Source: Oryzobacter faecalis
GTDB lineage: Bacteria > Actinomycetota > Actinomycetes > Actinomycetales > Dermatophilaceae
Reading direction: 5' to 3'
Assembly (NCBI RefSeq): GCF_046764005.1
Contig: NZ_JBKOFW010000001.1
Location: forward strand, 1 to 64,000
Length of the DNA stretch: 64,000 bases
The translations under genes and the position numbers were made by a program. The notes beneath the pieces were generated by a model. The model ran no database searches, was not told the DNA's origin, and was given only the letters and a program-made list of their open reading frames with translations. Of this stretch, positions 25,420 to 33,786 are shown one piece after another. The number at the start of each line of letters is the position of its first letter. The stretch's first letter is position 1.

Positions 25420-25451
25420 CACGGCGGGGGCTGCAACAGGCCCTCGCCGTG
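25420..25451 (-). terminator. Hairpin downstream of the DEAD-box helicase gene
   Basis: CACGGCGGGGGC (25420-25431) pairs with GCCCTCGCCGTG (25440-25451) with one mismatch around an 8-nt loop. No U-tract. It lies between the helicase stop at 25473 and the beta-CASP gene start. Confidence 0.45.
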
Positions 25452-25472
25452 TGAGGTGCGTCCGGCCGCCCG

Positions 25473-27047
25473 TCAGGCCTGCGTGGCCTCGTCCGCCGGG
25501 CGGCCGCCGCGGGTGCGGCGCCGCGACCGGTTGCGGCGGCTCGGGGCCTCGCCCTCGGCCCGCGGGGCCGGGGCATCGCTGCGGCCGCGTCCACCGCGGT
25601 CACCCCGCCCGCCGCGGTCACCACGGTCGCCGCGGTCACCACGGTCGCCGCGGTCACCACGGTCGCCGCCGCGCCCGCCACCGGTGGTGCGCCGCCCGGA
25701 GGCCTTGCCGGTCTCGCCGAGGTCCTCGAGGACCTCGGCGTCGAGCCCGGCGCGCGTCTGCCGGGCGCGCGGGAGGCGGCCCTTGGTGCCCTCGGGGATC
25801 GAGAGGTCGGTGTAGAGGTGCGGCGAGGAGGAGTAGGTCTCCTGCGGGTCCGGGATGCCGAGGTCGAGGGCCTTGTTGATCAGGCCCCAGCGGGGGATGT
25901 CGTCCCAGTCGACGAAGGTCACGGCGATGCCGGTGTTGCCCGCGCGGGCCGTGCGGCCGATCCGGTGGACGTAGGTCTTCTCGTCCTCGGGGCACTGGTA
26001 GTTGACGACGTGGGTGACGTTGTCGACGTCGATGCCGCGCGCCGCGACGTCGGTGGCGACGAGGATGTCGACCTTGCCGTTGCGGAAGGCCCGCAGCGCC
26101 TGCTCACGGGCCCCCTGGCCGAGGTCGCCGTGGATGGCGGCGGCGGCGAAGCCGCGCTCGGTGAGGTCGTCGGCGACCTTGGCGGCGGTGCGCTTGGTGC
26201 GGCTGAACACGATGGTCAGCCCCCGGCCCTCGGCCTGGAGCATGCGCGCGAGCATCTCGACCTTGTCCATCGCGTGGGCGCGGTAGACGAACTGCTCCAC
26301 CGCCGCCACGGTGTGGCTGTCCTGGCCGTCCTCGTTGGCCATGGCGCGGATGTGCGTCGGCTGGTTCATGTAGCGGCGAGCGAGCGCGACGACCGCGCCG
26401 GGCATCGTCGCCGAGAAGAGCATGGTCTGGCGGGCGGCCGGGGTCAGCGCGAGGATGCGCTCGACATCGGGGAGGAACCCGAGGTCGAGCATCTCGTCGG
26501 CCTCGTCGAGGACGACGATGCGCGCGTGGCCGAGGTCGAGGTGCCCCTGCTTCGCGAGGTCGATGAGGCGGCCCGGGGTGCCGACGACGACCTCGACGCC
26601 CTTCCGGAGGGCCTCGACCTGCGGCTCGTAGGCGCGCCCGCCGTAGACGGTGAGGACGCGGATGCCTCGGGTGGCGCCGGCCCGCTCGAGGTCGCTCGCG
26701 ACCTGGACGGCGAGCTCGCGCGTGGGGGCGACCGCGAGGGCCTGCGGCTTGCCGGCGTGCGGCAGCGACGCGAAGGCGTCGTCGCGCGGGGACACCACGC
26801 GGTTGAGGATCGGGATGCCGAAGCCGAGGGTCTTGCCCGTGCCGGTCTTGGCCTGGCCGATGATGTCGTGGCCGGACAGGGCGACCGGGAGGGTCATCGC
26901 CTGGATCGGGAACGGCGTGGTGATGCCGTGGCCCGCGAGGGCCGACACGATGTCGGGGTGGATGGGGAAGTCGGAGAACAGGGGGGCCGGGGGCGGGGTG
27001 GCCGCGGCGGCCTCGGGCGCCTCGGGGGCGTCGGTGACGTCGGTCAT
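25473..27047 (-). CDS. DEAD-box ATP-dependent RNA helicase
   Basis: 524 residues. All core motifs are visible: Q motif FPIHPDIVSALAGHGITTPFPIQ, motif I AKTGTGKT, Ia PTRELAVQ, II DEAD in VLDEADEMLDLGF, III SAT, then ATDVAARGID and HRIGRTARAG in the second RecA domain. A C-terminal tail from about residue 440 is basic and ends in repeated G-D-R units and a KR-rich segment, a typical RNA-binding tail. It belongs to the RhlE/CshA-like group and corresponds by position to M. tuberculosis Rv3211. Likely roles are cold adaptation and RNA turnover. It diverges from the ferritin-like gene. Confidence 0.93.
   Translation of the reverse strand: MTDVTDAPEAPEAAAATPPPAPLFSDFPIHPDIVSALAGHGITTPFPIQAMTLPVALSGHDIIGQAKTGTGKTLGFGIPILNRVVSPRDDAFASLPHAGKPQALAVAPTRELAVQVASDLERAGATRGIRVLTVYGGRAYEPQVEALRKGVEVVVGTPGRLIDLAKQGHLDLGHARIVVLDEADEMLDLGFLPDVERILALTPAARQTMLFSATMPGAVVALARRYMNQPTHIRAMANEDGQDSHTVAAVEQFVYRAHAMDKVEMLARMLQAEGRGLTIVFSRTKRTAAKVADDLTERGFAAAAIHGDLGQGAREQALRAFRNGKVDILVATDVAARGIDVDNVTHVVNYQCPEDEKTYVHRIGRTARAGNTGIAVTFVDWDDIPRWGLINKALDLGIPDPQETYSSSPHLYTDLSIPEGTKGRLPRARQTRAGLDAEVLEDLGETGKASGRRTTGGGRGGDRGDRGDRGDRGDRGDRGGRGDRGGRGRSDAPAPRAEGEAPSRRNRSRRRTRGGRPADEATQA
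25611..25664. repeat. Three perfect 18-bp tandem repeats inside the helicase gene
   Basis: GCCGCGGTCACCACGGTC is repeated exactly at 25611, 25629 and 25647, with degenerate flanks. Each unit encodes G-D-R-G-D-R on the minus strand, so copy-number change keeps the frame and alters only the RNA-binding tail length. Confidence 0.85.
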
Positions 27048-27201
27048 GGGTCTCTTCCGGTCGGCTCGGCGCGAGGGCGCCGGCGCACATGGGGCTGCGG
27101 GCCGATCGGAGGTCTTCTTCGGGTGCAGCCGTGTCGTCGGGACGTGACCCGTGGCTGCCTGCGTGCCGACCGGGCACCGTGGACGACCGCCATCCTACCG
27201 T

Positions 27202-27207
27202 TAGGCT
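27202..27207 (+). promoter_or_regulatory. -10 box (TAGGCT) for ferritin-like gene
   Basis: TAGGCT ends 8 nt before ATG 27216; no ribosome site is visible, suggesting a leaderless mRNA. Confidence 0.45.
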
Positions 27208-27215
27208 CGCGAGCC

Positions 27216-27884
27216 ATGGAGCACACCTCGATCGAGGACCCCGCCTACCGTGCCGCGGTCGTCGACCTCCTCGGTGTCCTCGCCTACGGCGAGCTCACGG
27301 CCTTCACGCGGATGGCCGTCGACTCCGACATCGCCCCCACCCTCGCCCTGAAGTCGGCGATGGCCGGGCTCGCGCACACCGAGTACGTGCAGTACACCCA
27401 GCTCGTCGACCACATGCGGGCCCACGACATCGACCCCGAGGTCGCGATGGGGCCCTTCGTCGTCCCCTTCGCCGCGTACCACGAGCGCACCCGCCCCAAG
27501 GGCTGGCTGGAGGGGCTCGTCAAGGCCTACGTCGGCGACGGCATCGCCAAGGACTTCTACCGCGAGATGTCGCAGTTCGTCGACGAGGACACCCGCGCCG
27601 TCATGGAGCGCGCGCTCGACGACGAGGGGCAGGCCGACTTCGTCGTCCAGGTCGTCCGTGACGCCCTCAAGACCGACCGCCGCGCCGGTGGCCGGCTCGC
27701 GCTGTGGGGGCGACGCCTGCTCGGCGAGGCGCTCTCGCAGGCCCAGGCGGTTGCGGTCGAGCGCGAGGCGATGTCGGCGCTCCTCGTCGGGGGCGGGGTC
27801 GACCTCGCCGAGGTCGGGCAGATGTTCGTCCGGCTCACCGAACGCCACCAGGCCCGGATGGCGCGCCTCGGCCTGGCCGCCTGA
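27216..27884 (+). CDS. Ferritin-like fold protein (MiaE-like family)
   Basis: 222 residues, a four-helix protein. Carboxylate/His ligands for a di-iron site are suggested by LAYGELTAFTRM (Glu), AGLAHTEYVQYTQL (His-x-x-Glu-Tyr), VDEDTRAVMERALDDEGQADF (several acids) and VEREAMSALL, but pairs are not all certain. It is positionally equivalent to Rv3210c, next to the helicase as in mycobacteria. Family annotation links it to tRNA hydroxylase MiaE-like folds; activity in actinobacteria is not known. A strong hairpin ends the transcript. Confidence 0.8.
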   Translation: MEHTSIEDPAYRAAVVDLLGVLAYGELTAFTRMAVDSDIAPTLALKSAMAGLAHTEYVQYTQLVDHMRAHDIDPEVAMGPFVVPFAAYHERTRPKGWLEGLVKAYVGDGIAKDFYREMSQFVDEDTRAVMERALDDEGQADFVVQVVRDALKTDRRAGGRLALWGRRLLGEALSQAQAVAVEREAMSALLVGGGVDLAEVGQMFVRLTERHQARMARLGLAA

Positions 27885-27898
27885 GCCCCGGGCACGCG

Positions 27899-27936
27899 AC
27901 GCGGCCCCCGTCCTCAAAGGAGGACGGGGGCCGCGT
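27899..27936. terminator. Strong bidirectional terminator hairpin
   Basis: GCGGCCCCCGTCCTC (27901-27915) pairs perfectly with GAGGACGGGGGCCGC (27920-27934), extended by two more pairs to 27899 and 27936; loop AAAG. It lies between the convergent ferritin-like and GlsB-like genes. There is no U-tract, as is usual in high-GC actinobacteria. Confidence 0.8.
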
Positions 27937-27952
27937 GCCGTGCGGTGGGGCG

Positions 27953-28222
27953 TCAGGTCTGCCTGCGCCCGGTGATCGCGCCGTACGCCACGACGAGGAG
28001 GGCGGCCGCGGCGATCGAGATGAACCAGCGGATCCAGTCGATGCCGCCGGTGTCGCCGCCGCCGAGCGCGCCCCACACCCAGTACCCGATGAGGGCGCCG
28101 AGGATGCCGAGGATGACCGTGACGACCGCGCTGATGCTCTGCTTGCCGGGGAGGACCAACCGGGCGAGGATGCCGATGACCGCCCCGAAGATGATGAGTC
28201 CGATGATCTCGCCGATGCCCAT
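27953..28222 (-). CDS. GlsB/YeaQ/YmgE family membrane protein
   Basis: 89 residues from ATG 28222 behind a strong GGAAGGAG. Three glycine-rich transmembrane helices are visible: IGEIIGLIIFGAVIGILARL, ISAVVTVILGILGALIGYWVWGAL, and WFISIAAAALLVVAYGAI. This is the transglycosylase-associated/stress-response small membrane family. Its exact function is unknown. It is monocistronic between a terminator on its 3' side and the DUF3107 gene upstream. Confidence 0.88.
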   Translation of the reverse strand: MGIGEIIGLIIFGAVIGILARLVLPGKQSISAVVTVILGILGALIGYWVWGALGGGDTGGIDWIRWFISIAAAALLVVAYGAITGRRQT

Positions 28223-28385
28223 GGGCCCAGCTCCTTCCGGGGTCCGGGGACCCACGAGTGCCGTCCGACACCCGGGCGGTGGCCGCGGGCGGTGACCCCG
28301 AAAGGGCAGGTCACGCCAGCGAGCCTAGCCTCCGGCTCGGTGCGGGTGTGGGAGGTGCGCCCGCCCCATCGAGCGGGGTCCGGAC

Positions 28386-28607
28386 TCAGACGGCGAAGCC
28401 GACGCGGCCCTTCTCGGACTCGCCGACCTGGACCCAGCCGATGACCGAGCCGGGCACGAGCACGGAGCGGCCGCGGGTGTCGGTGAGCTTGAGGACCCCG
28501 CCGTCGCGCAGGGCCGCCTCGACGGCCGCGGTGACCTCGGCGGTGTCGGAGTCGGTCTCGACCGTGAGCTCGCGGGCGACGTTCTGGACGCCGATGGTGA
28601 CCTCCAC
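28386..28607 (-). CDS. DUF3107 domain-containing protein
   Basis: 73 residues from GTG 28607, with AAAGGTG about 7 nt upstream. The whole protein is the domain: VEVTIGVQNVARELTVETD, VEAALRDGGVLKLTDTRGR, and a final GWVQVGESEKGRVGFAV. It corresponds to Rv3208A (TB9.4) and keeps that gene's place beside the TetR regulator. A small antiparallel-sheet protein that may act as a partner for the regulator; this is conjecture. Confidence 0.88.
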   Translation of the reverse strand: MEVTIGVQNVARELTVETDSDTAEVTAAVEAALRDGGVLKLTDTRGRSVLVPGSVIGWVQVGESEKGRVGFAV

Positions 28608-28741
28608 GGGTGCACACCTTTCGTCGGGGATGGCGCGGCGTCGCCGCGCGCGTCGGCTCAGGCTAACCCGACCCCGCACCGCGGCATTCCGCGACCCGGG
28701 CCGGGGGACGGGCGTGTTCGCCGAGGGCGCAGCGGGTCGGC

Positions 28742-29362
28742 TCAGGAGTCGAGCTTGGGGAAGGACCCGAGGCCGCGCCAGGCGAGGCTGGTGATGATCG
28801 TCGCCGCCTCGGCCTCGCCGACGTCGCCGCCCTGGGCCAGCCAGTGCCGGGCCGACACCTGCGCCATGCCCGCGAGGGCGGACCCGAGGAGGAGGGCCCG
28901 CTCGTCGTCGACGCCGGTGTCCTCGGCGATGACCTCGGCGATCGCCTCGGCGCAGTTCATCTCGACGGCGTCGAGGCGGGACCGGACCTGGGGGACGCTC
29001 GTGAGGTCGGACTCGAAGACCATCCGGAAGGCGGCTCCCTCGCGGGTCACGAAGTCGAAGTAGGCCGCGACGGTGCGCTCGACGCGGACCTCGTTGTCGC
29101 CGCCGACCTCCAGGGCCGCGCGGACCAGGCCCTCGAGGGTCTCGCAGTGCTGGTCGAGGAGGGCGAGGTAGAGGTCGAGCTTGCCGGGGAAGTGCTGGTA
29201 GAGCACCGGCTTGGAGACACCGGCGCGGTCGGCGATGTCGTCCATGGCGGCCGCGTGGTAGCCGGACTGCACGAAGACGGCCTGCGCGGCCTCCAGCAGC
29301 TGGGCCCGGCGCTCGCTGCGCGGCATCCGCTGGCCCCGGTGGGTCGTGTGCGTGGTCGTCAT
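28742..29362 (-). CDS. TetR/AcrR family transcriptional regulator
   Basis: 206 residues from ATG 29362; GGAGGACAGG precedes it. The TetR helix-turn-helix is RRAQLLEAAQAVFVQSGYHAAAMDDIADRAGVSKPVLYQHFPGKLDLYLALL (residues about 17-68). The C-terminal domain contains FDFVTREGAAFRMVFESDL. It is the positional equivalent of Rv3208. It diverges from moeZ with a 91-nt gap, so it may act on that promoter or on its own; the ligand is unknown. Confidence 0.9.
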   Translation of the reverse strand: MTTTHTTHRGQRMPRSERRAQLLEAAQAVFVQSGYHAAAMDDIADRAGVSKPVLYQHFPGKLDLYLALLDQHCETLEGLVRAALEVGGDNEVRVERTVAAYFDFVTREGAAFRMVFESDLTSVPQVRSRLDAVEMNCAEAIAEVIAEDTGVDDERALLLGSALAGMAQVSARHWLAQGGDVGEAEAATIITSLAWRGLGSFPKLDS

Positions 29363-29441
29363 GCTCGTCCTGTCCTCCGTGGTCAGGACGCATCCTACGG
29401 ATCGGTAACGACGCGACGGGGACGCCGGGCCCCGGCGTTGT

Positions 29442-29447
29442 TAGGGT
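29442..29447 (+). promoter_or_regulatory. -10 box (TAGGGT) for moeZ, leaderless
   Basis: TAGGGT ends 6 nt before ATG 29454, the same geometry as at 8054, 43242, 46415 and 50681. Confidence 0.55.
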
Positions 29448-29453
29448 CGCGCC

Positions 29454-30641
29454 ATGGGCCGCCCCCCGCTCGTGCCCCCCGGCCCCGAGCTCGACCCCAC
29501 CGAGCGCACGCGGTACGCGCGCCACCTCCTCCTGCCCGACCTCGGGTCGGTGGGGCAGCGGCGGCTGCGGGCGGCGCGCCTGCTCGTCGTCGGCGCCGGG
29601 GGCCTGGGCTCGCCCGCGCTGCTCTACCTCGCCGCTGCCGGTGTCGGCACCCTCGGGATCGTCGACGACGACGTCGTCGAGACGACCAACCTCCAGCGCC
29701 AGGTCGTCCACGGTGACGCCGACGTCGGGCGGCCGAAGACGTCCTCGGCCGCCGACGCCGTCCGGGCCGTGAGCCCGATGACGACCGTCGTCGAGCACCG
29801 CGAGCGGCTCACGGCCGCGAACGCCCTCGACGTCGTCGCCGAGTACGACCTGGTCCTGGACGGCGCCGACAACTTCCCGACGCGCTACCTCGTGGGGGAC
29901 GCGTGCGCCCGCCTCGGGGTGCCGCACGTGTGGGGGTCGGTGTTCCGCTTCGACGGCCAGGTCTCGGTCTGGTGGGCGGGGGAGGGGCCCTGCTACGCGT
30001 GCGTCTTCCCCTCGGTGCCGCCACCCGACGCCGTGCCCTCGTGCGCCGTGGGGGGCGTCCTCGGCGCGGTGTGCGCGAGCGTGGGGTCGGTCATGGCCAC
30101 GGAGGCCGTCAAGCTCGTCACGGGGGTCGGCGAGCCGCTCGTCGGGCGCCTCCTCGTCCACGACGCGCTGCGCCAGACGTGGGACGAGCTGCCCGTGCGC
30201 GCCGACCCCGGGTGCCGGGTGTGCGGCTCGGGCGCCGACCCCGTGCGGCCGCTCGGGTGGGCGTCGCAGCGCGATGACGACGCGGCGACGGCGTCCGCGG
30301 GCGGCGGGCGCCCGTCCGTCACGGCCGTCGGGCTGCGCGACGCCCTCGCGCTCGGCGACGTGCTCCTCGTCGACGTCCGCGAGGCCGGGGAGCGCGAGGT
30401 CGTCGGCATCCCCGGGTCGGCGTGGCTGCCGATGGACCGGGTGCGCGCGGGCTCGGACGCCGACCCCTTGCCGGGCCTCGACCCGCCCCCGGGAGTGCCG
30501 GTGTACGTCGTCTGCAAGACCGGCGCCCGGTCGGCGGAGGCCGTCGACCTGCTGCGGTCCCGCGGCGTTCAGGCGGTCGACGTCGAGGGTGGCGTCCTCG
30601 CCTGGGTGCGCGACGTGGACCCGTCCCTCCCGACCTACTGA
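29454..30641 (+). CDS. moeZ: Adenylyltransferase/sulfurtransferase MoeZ (ThiF + rhodanese)
   Basis: 395 residues. The N-terminal E1-like domain adenylates the C-terminal glycine of sulfur-carrier proteins (MoaD-, CysO-type): VVGAGGLGSPALLYLAAAGVG (ATP loop), DDDVVETTNLQRQ, DGADNFPTRYL. Zinc is bound by CYAC (about residue 181) and CRVC (about 256). The C-terminal rhodanese domain holds the persulfide cysteine in VYVVCKTGARSAEA (about residue 355). This matches MoeZ/MoeBR, which supplies sulfur for molybdopterin and cysteine or thiamin routes. Position equals Rv3206c. A moaE gene lies 20 kb on. Confidence 0.92.
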   Translation: MGRPPLVPPGPELDPTERTRYARHLLLPDLGSVGQRRLRAARLLVVGAGGLGSPALLYLAAAGVGTLGIVDDDVVETTNLQRQVVHGDADVGRPKTSSAADAVRAVSPMTTVVEHRERLTAANALDVVAEYDLVLDGADNFPTRYLVGDACARLGVPHVWGSVFRFDGQVSVWWAGEGPCYACVFPSVPPPDAVPSCAVGGVLGAVCASVGSVMATEAVKLVTGVGEPLVGRLLVHDALRQTWDELPVRADPGCRVCGSGADPVRPLGWASQRDDDAATASAGGGRPSVTAVGLRDALALGDVLLVDVREAGEREVVGIPGSAWLPMDRVRAGSDADPLPGLDPPPGVPVYVVCKTGARSAEAVDLLRSRGVQAVDVEGGVLAWVRDVDPSLPTY

Positions 30642-30693
30642 CACGCCGCCCCGCCCCGGCGGGCCTGTCGGTCGCGCGTGGTGGAATCCCTGC

Positions 30694-33600
30694 GTGCTCG
30701 TCCTCCGCCGCCCCGCCACCGCCGCGGCGGCACCCCCCGCCCTCGACGCCTCCCAGCGGGCGGCCGTCGGGGCCACGGCACCGGTCGTGCGCGTCCTCGG
30801 GGGGCCCGGCACGGGCAAGAGCACCGTCGCCGTCGAGCGGGTGGCCCGTGCGGTCCTCGTCGACGGCGCCCCGGCCGACGCGTGCCTCCTCCTCGCGCCC
30901 ACCCGCGTCGCCGCGGCGCGGCTGCGCGACGCCGTGACCGCCCGCGTCGGCGGCACGACGACCACCCCGCTGGCGCGCACCCACCAGTCCTTCGGCTTCG
31001 GGCTGCTCCGCGAGGACGCCGCGCTCGCCGGCGAGCCCGCCCCCAGGCTGCTCAGCGGCCCGGAGCAGGACGTCATCCTCCGCGAGCTGCTCGCGGGGCA
31101 CGCCTCGGGGGCGACACCCGCCCCGCCGTGGCCCCCCGAGCTCGCCGAGGCCCTGCCGGCCCGTGGCTTCCGGGCCGAGCTGCGCGACCTCCTCATGCGG
31201 GCCGTCGAGCTGGGCCTGGGGCCCGCGCACCTCGCCGCGCTCGGCGTCGAGCACGGCCGCGGCGAGTGGGTCGCGGCCGCCGCGGTCCTCCAGGAGTACG
31301 ACGACGTCACCGCCCTCGCCGCGCCGGGGGCCTGGGACCCCGCGACCGTCCTCACCGCCGCCGCCGACCTCCTCGAGACCGACCCCGCCGCCCTCGACCG
31401 GCTGCGCGAGCGGCTGCGCCTCGTCGTCGTCGACGACGCCCAGGAGCTCACGCCGGCCGCGCGCCGCCTCCTCGACGTCGTCACCGGGCACGGGGCCGTC
31501 CCGCTCGTCCTCGTCGGCGACCCCGACGCCGCCACCCAGACCTTCCGCGGGGCCGACCCGCGTCTCTTCGTCACCGGCTGGGCGGACGCCGAAACCCACC
31601 TCCTCCAGTCCGGGCACCGCTGCGGCACAGCGGTGTCCGAGGCAGCGGCCCGGGTCGCCGCACACATCGGGGTCGTGGGCGGAGGCGCCCACCGTGGTGC
31701 CCCGGCATCGTCGGGCGAGGGGTCCGTCGAGGCCCACCTGCTGCGCACCACCGCGCAGGAGGCCGCGTTCGTCGCCGGCCTGCTCCGCCGCGAGCACCTC
31801 CTCGGCGGCGTCGCGTGGTCCCGGATGGCGGTCGTCGTCCGGGGCGGCTCGCGCACGGCCACGCTGCGCCGGGTCCTCCGGGGGGCCGGGGTCCCGGTCG
31901 ACACCACCGCCGCCGACCTCCCCGTCCGCGACGAGGCGGCCGTGCGCCCCTTCCTCGCGCTGCTGCGGTGCGCCCTCGACGTCGTGGCGGGGGCCGAGGA
32001 GCTCGACCCCGAGGTGGTCGTCGACGTCCTCGGCTCGCCCGTCGGGGGCGCCGACGCCGTGGGCCTGCGGCGGCTGCGGCGCTCGCTGCGCCGTGTCGAG
32101 CTCGACGACGGTGGCGGGCGGCCCAGCGACGCCCTCCTCGCCGAGGCCGTCCTCGCCCCGTTCGCCCTCGACCGGCTCGGGCCGGAGGCGGCACCCGCGC
32201 GGCGGGTCCACCGCGTGCTCGCCGCGGCGGTCGACGCCCTCCGCGAGGGGCACGGTGTCGAGGAGGTCCTCTGGGCGATGTGGAGCGCGAGCGGCCTCGC
32301 GGCCCCGTGGCGCGAGACCGCGCTCGCCGGCGGACCGGCGGGAGGACGGGCCGACCGCGACCTCGATGCCGTCCTCGGGCTGTTCGACACCGCCGCCCGC
32401 TTCACCGACCGGCTGCCCGGCGCGGCGCCTGCGGCCTTCCTCGACCACGTCCTCGGGCAGGACGTCGCCGGCGACACCCTCGCGGCACGGGCCAGCACCG
32501 ACGAGACGGTCGCCCTCCTCACACCCGCCGCCGCGGCGGGGCGCGAGTGGGACCTCGTCGTCGTCGCGGGGGTCCAGGAGGGCGTCTGGCCCGACCTGCG
32601 CCTGCGCGGCTCGGTCCTGGGGTCCACCGACCTCGTCGACGTCGTCACCGGGCGGTCCACCGAGCCGCGGGCCGCGCGGGCCCAGGTCCGCCACGACGAG
32701 ACCCGGCTGTTCCACGTCGCCTGCACCCGGGCGCGGCGCCGTCTCGTCGTCACGGCCGTCCGCAGCGACGACGAGCAGCCCTCGCCGTTCCTCGACGTCG
32801 TCGACCCGCGGCCGGACGCGCGAGCGTTCACCGACGTCCCCCGCCCGATGACGCTGCACGGCCTCGTCGCCGACCTGCGCCGCTCCCTGCTCGCCGAGGA
32901 CGCCACGACCCGCGGGGCGGCCGTCACCACGCTCGCCCGCCTCGCCCGCGAGGGCGTCCCGGGGGCCGACCCGGCGCAGTGGTGGACCCTGCGCGACCTC
33001 ACCGACGACCGGCCCCGGCGCGGCCCCGAGGACCCGGTCCGCGTGTCGCCCTCGGCCATCGACGGGTTCTGGCGCTGTGGCCTGCAGTGGGTGCTGCGCC
33101 AGAGCGGCGGCGACGGCCCGTCGATGGGTGCCCAGGACGTCGGGATCCTCGTCCACGAGATCGCCCACGACCTCGGCGACACCACCGCGGAGGCCTATGC
33201 CGCCGAGGTGGAGCGGCGCTGGGGGCGGCTCGGGCTGCCGCCGGGCTGGCTCTCGCGCCGCCGCCTCGCGGAGGCCCAGCGGATGACCGGACGGCTCGCC
33301 CGCTACGTCGGCGAGACCTCGGCGCAGGGATGGCGGCGGGCCGCCTCCGAGCAGCAGCTGCGGGTCGCGCTCGGACGCGCCGTCGTCTCCGGGACCGTCG
33401 ACCGCGTCGAGGTCGACCCGTCCGGGAGGGTCAGGGTCGTCGACCTCAAGACCGGCTCGTCCAAGCCGTCGAAGGAGGAGGTGCGCCGCCACGGCCAGCT
33501 CGGCAGCTACCAGCTGGCCGTCGAGCACGGCGCCTTCGCCGAGCACGGCACGGCCTCCGCCGGGGCGGCGCTGCTCCAGCTCGGCAAGGCCGCGAACGTG

Positions 33601-33786
33601 TCCACGACCCTCCAGGAGCAGGTGCCCCTCGCCGACGACGACGAGCCCGGGTGGGCCCGCGCCCTCCTCGACGACACCTCCTCCGCGATGGCCGGAGCGT
33701 CCTTCGCCGCGACCCCGGGGTCGCACTGCGGCACCTGCCAGGTCAAGGACTCCTGCCCGGTCCAGGCCGAGGGGAGGCGGCTGTGA
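30694..33786 (+). CDS. adnA: AdnA, subunit of the AdnAB helicase-nuclease
   Basis: 1030 residues from GTG 30694. It has a UvrD-like N-terminal motor and a C-terminal RecB-type nuclease, and resects double-strand breaks with AdnB. Walker A is GGPGTGKST (about 36-44). Walker B is atypical: VVVDDAQE (about 243) where active SF1 motors have DEFQ or DEYQ, in line with the reported weak role of the AdnA motor. The nuclease active site is VVDLKTGSSKPS (about 914). A 4Fe-4S cluster is suggested by WRCGLQW (about 792) and CGTCQVKDSC (about 1012-1021). It overlaps adnB by 4 nt (GTGA). Position equals Rv3202c. Confidence 0.92.
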   Translation: MLVLRRPATAAAAPPALDASQRAAVGATAPVVRVLGGPGTGKSTVAVERVARAVLVDGAPADACLLLAPTRVAAARLRDAVTARVGGTTTTPLARTHQSFGFGLLREDAALAGEPAPRLLSGPEQDVILRELLAGHASGATPAPPWPPELAEALPARGFRAELRDLLMRAVELGLGPAHLAALGVEHGRGEWVAAAAVLQEYDDVTALAAPGAWDPATVLTAAADLLETDPAALDRLRERLRLVVVDDAQELTPAARRLLDVVTGHGAVPLVLVGDPDAATQTFRGADPRLFVTGWADAETHLLQSGHRCGTAVSEAAARVAAHIGVVGGGAHRGAPASSGEGSVEAHLLRTTAQEAAFVAGLLRREHLLGGVAWSRMAVVVRGGSRTATLRRVLRGAGVPVDTTAADLPVRDEAAVRPFLALLRCALDVVAGAEELDPEVVVDVLGSPVGGADAVGLRRLRRSLRRVELDDGGGRPSDALLAEAVLAPFALDRLGPEAAPARRVHRVLAAAVDALREGHGVEEVLWAMWSASGLAAPWRETALAGGPAGGRADRDLDAVLGLFDTAARFTDRLPGAAPAAFLDHVLGQDVAGDTLAARASTDETVALLTPAAAAGREWDLVVVAGVQEGVWPDLRLRGSVLGSTDLVDVVTGRSTEPRAARAQVRHDETRLFHVACTRARRRLVVTAVRSDDEQPSPFLDVVDPRPDARAFTDVPRPMTLHGLVADLRRSLLAEDATTRGAAVTTLARLAREGVPGADPAQWWTLRDLTDDRPRRGPEDPVRVSPSAIDGFWRCGLQWVLRQSGGDGPSMGAQDVGILVHEIAHDLGDTTAEAYAAEVERRWGRLGLPPGWLSRRRLAEAQRMTGRLARYVGETSAQGWRRAASEQQLRVALGRAVVSGTVDRVEVDPSGRVRVVDLKTGSSKPSKEEVRRHGQLGSYQLAVEHGAFAEHGTASAGAALLQLGKAANVSTTLQEQVPLADDDEPGWARALLDDTSSAMAGASFAATPGSHCGTCQVKDSCPVQAEGRRL

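Noticed and set aside
25611..25664. CRISPR-like repeats
   Set aside because: Direct tandem 18-bp units with no spacers, inside a coding region, encoding GDR repeats.
25403..25681. N-terminal extension of the beta-CASP nuclease
   Set aside because: It would read through the helicase tail repeats and the hairpin at 25420-25451; the fold starts at GTG 25402.
28386..33185. Very long minus-strand open frame opposite moeZ and adnA
   Set aside because: High-GC DNA gives long antisense frames; the product is Arg/Ser/Pro-rich and lacks domains, while the plus strand has full enzyme motifs.
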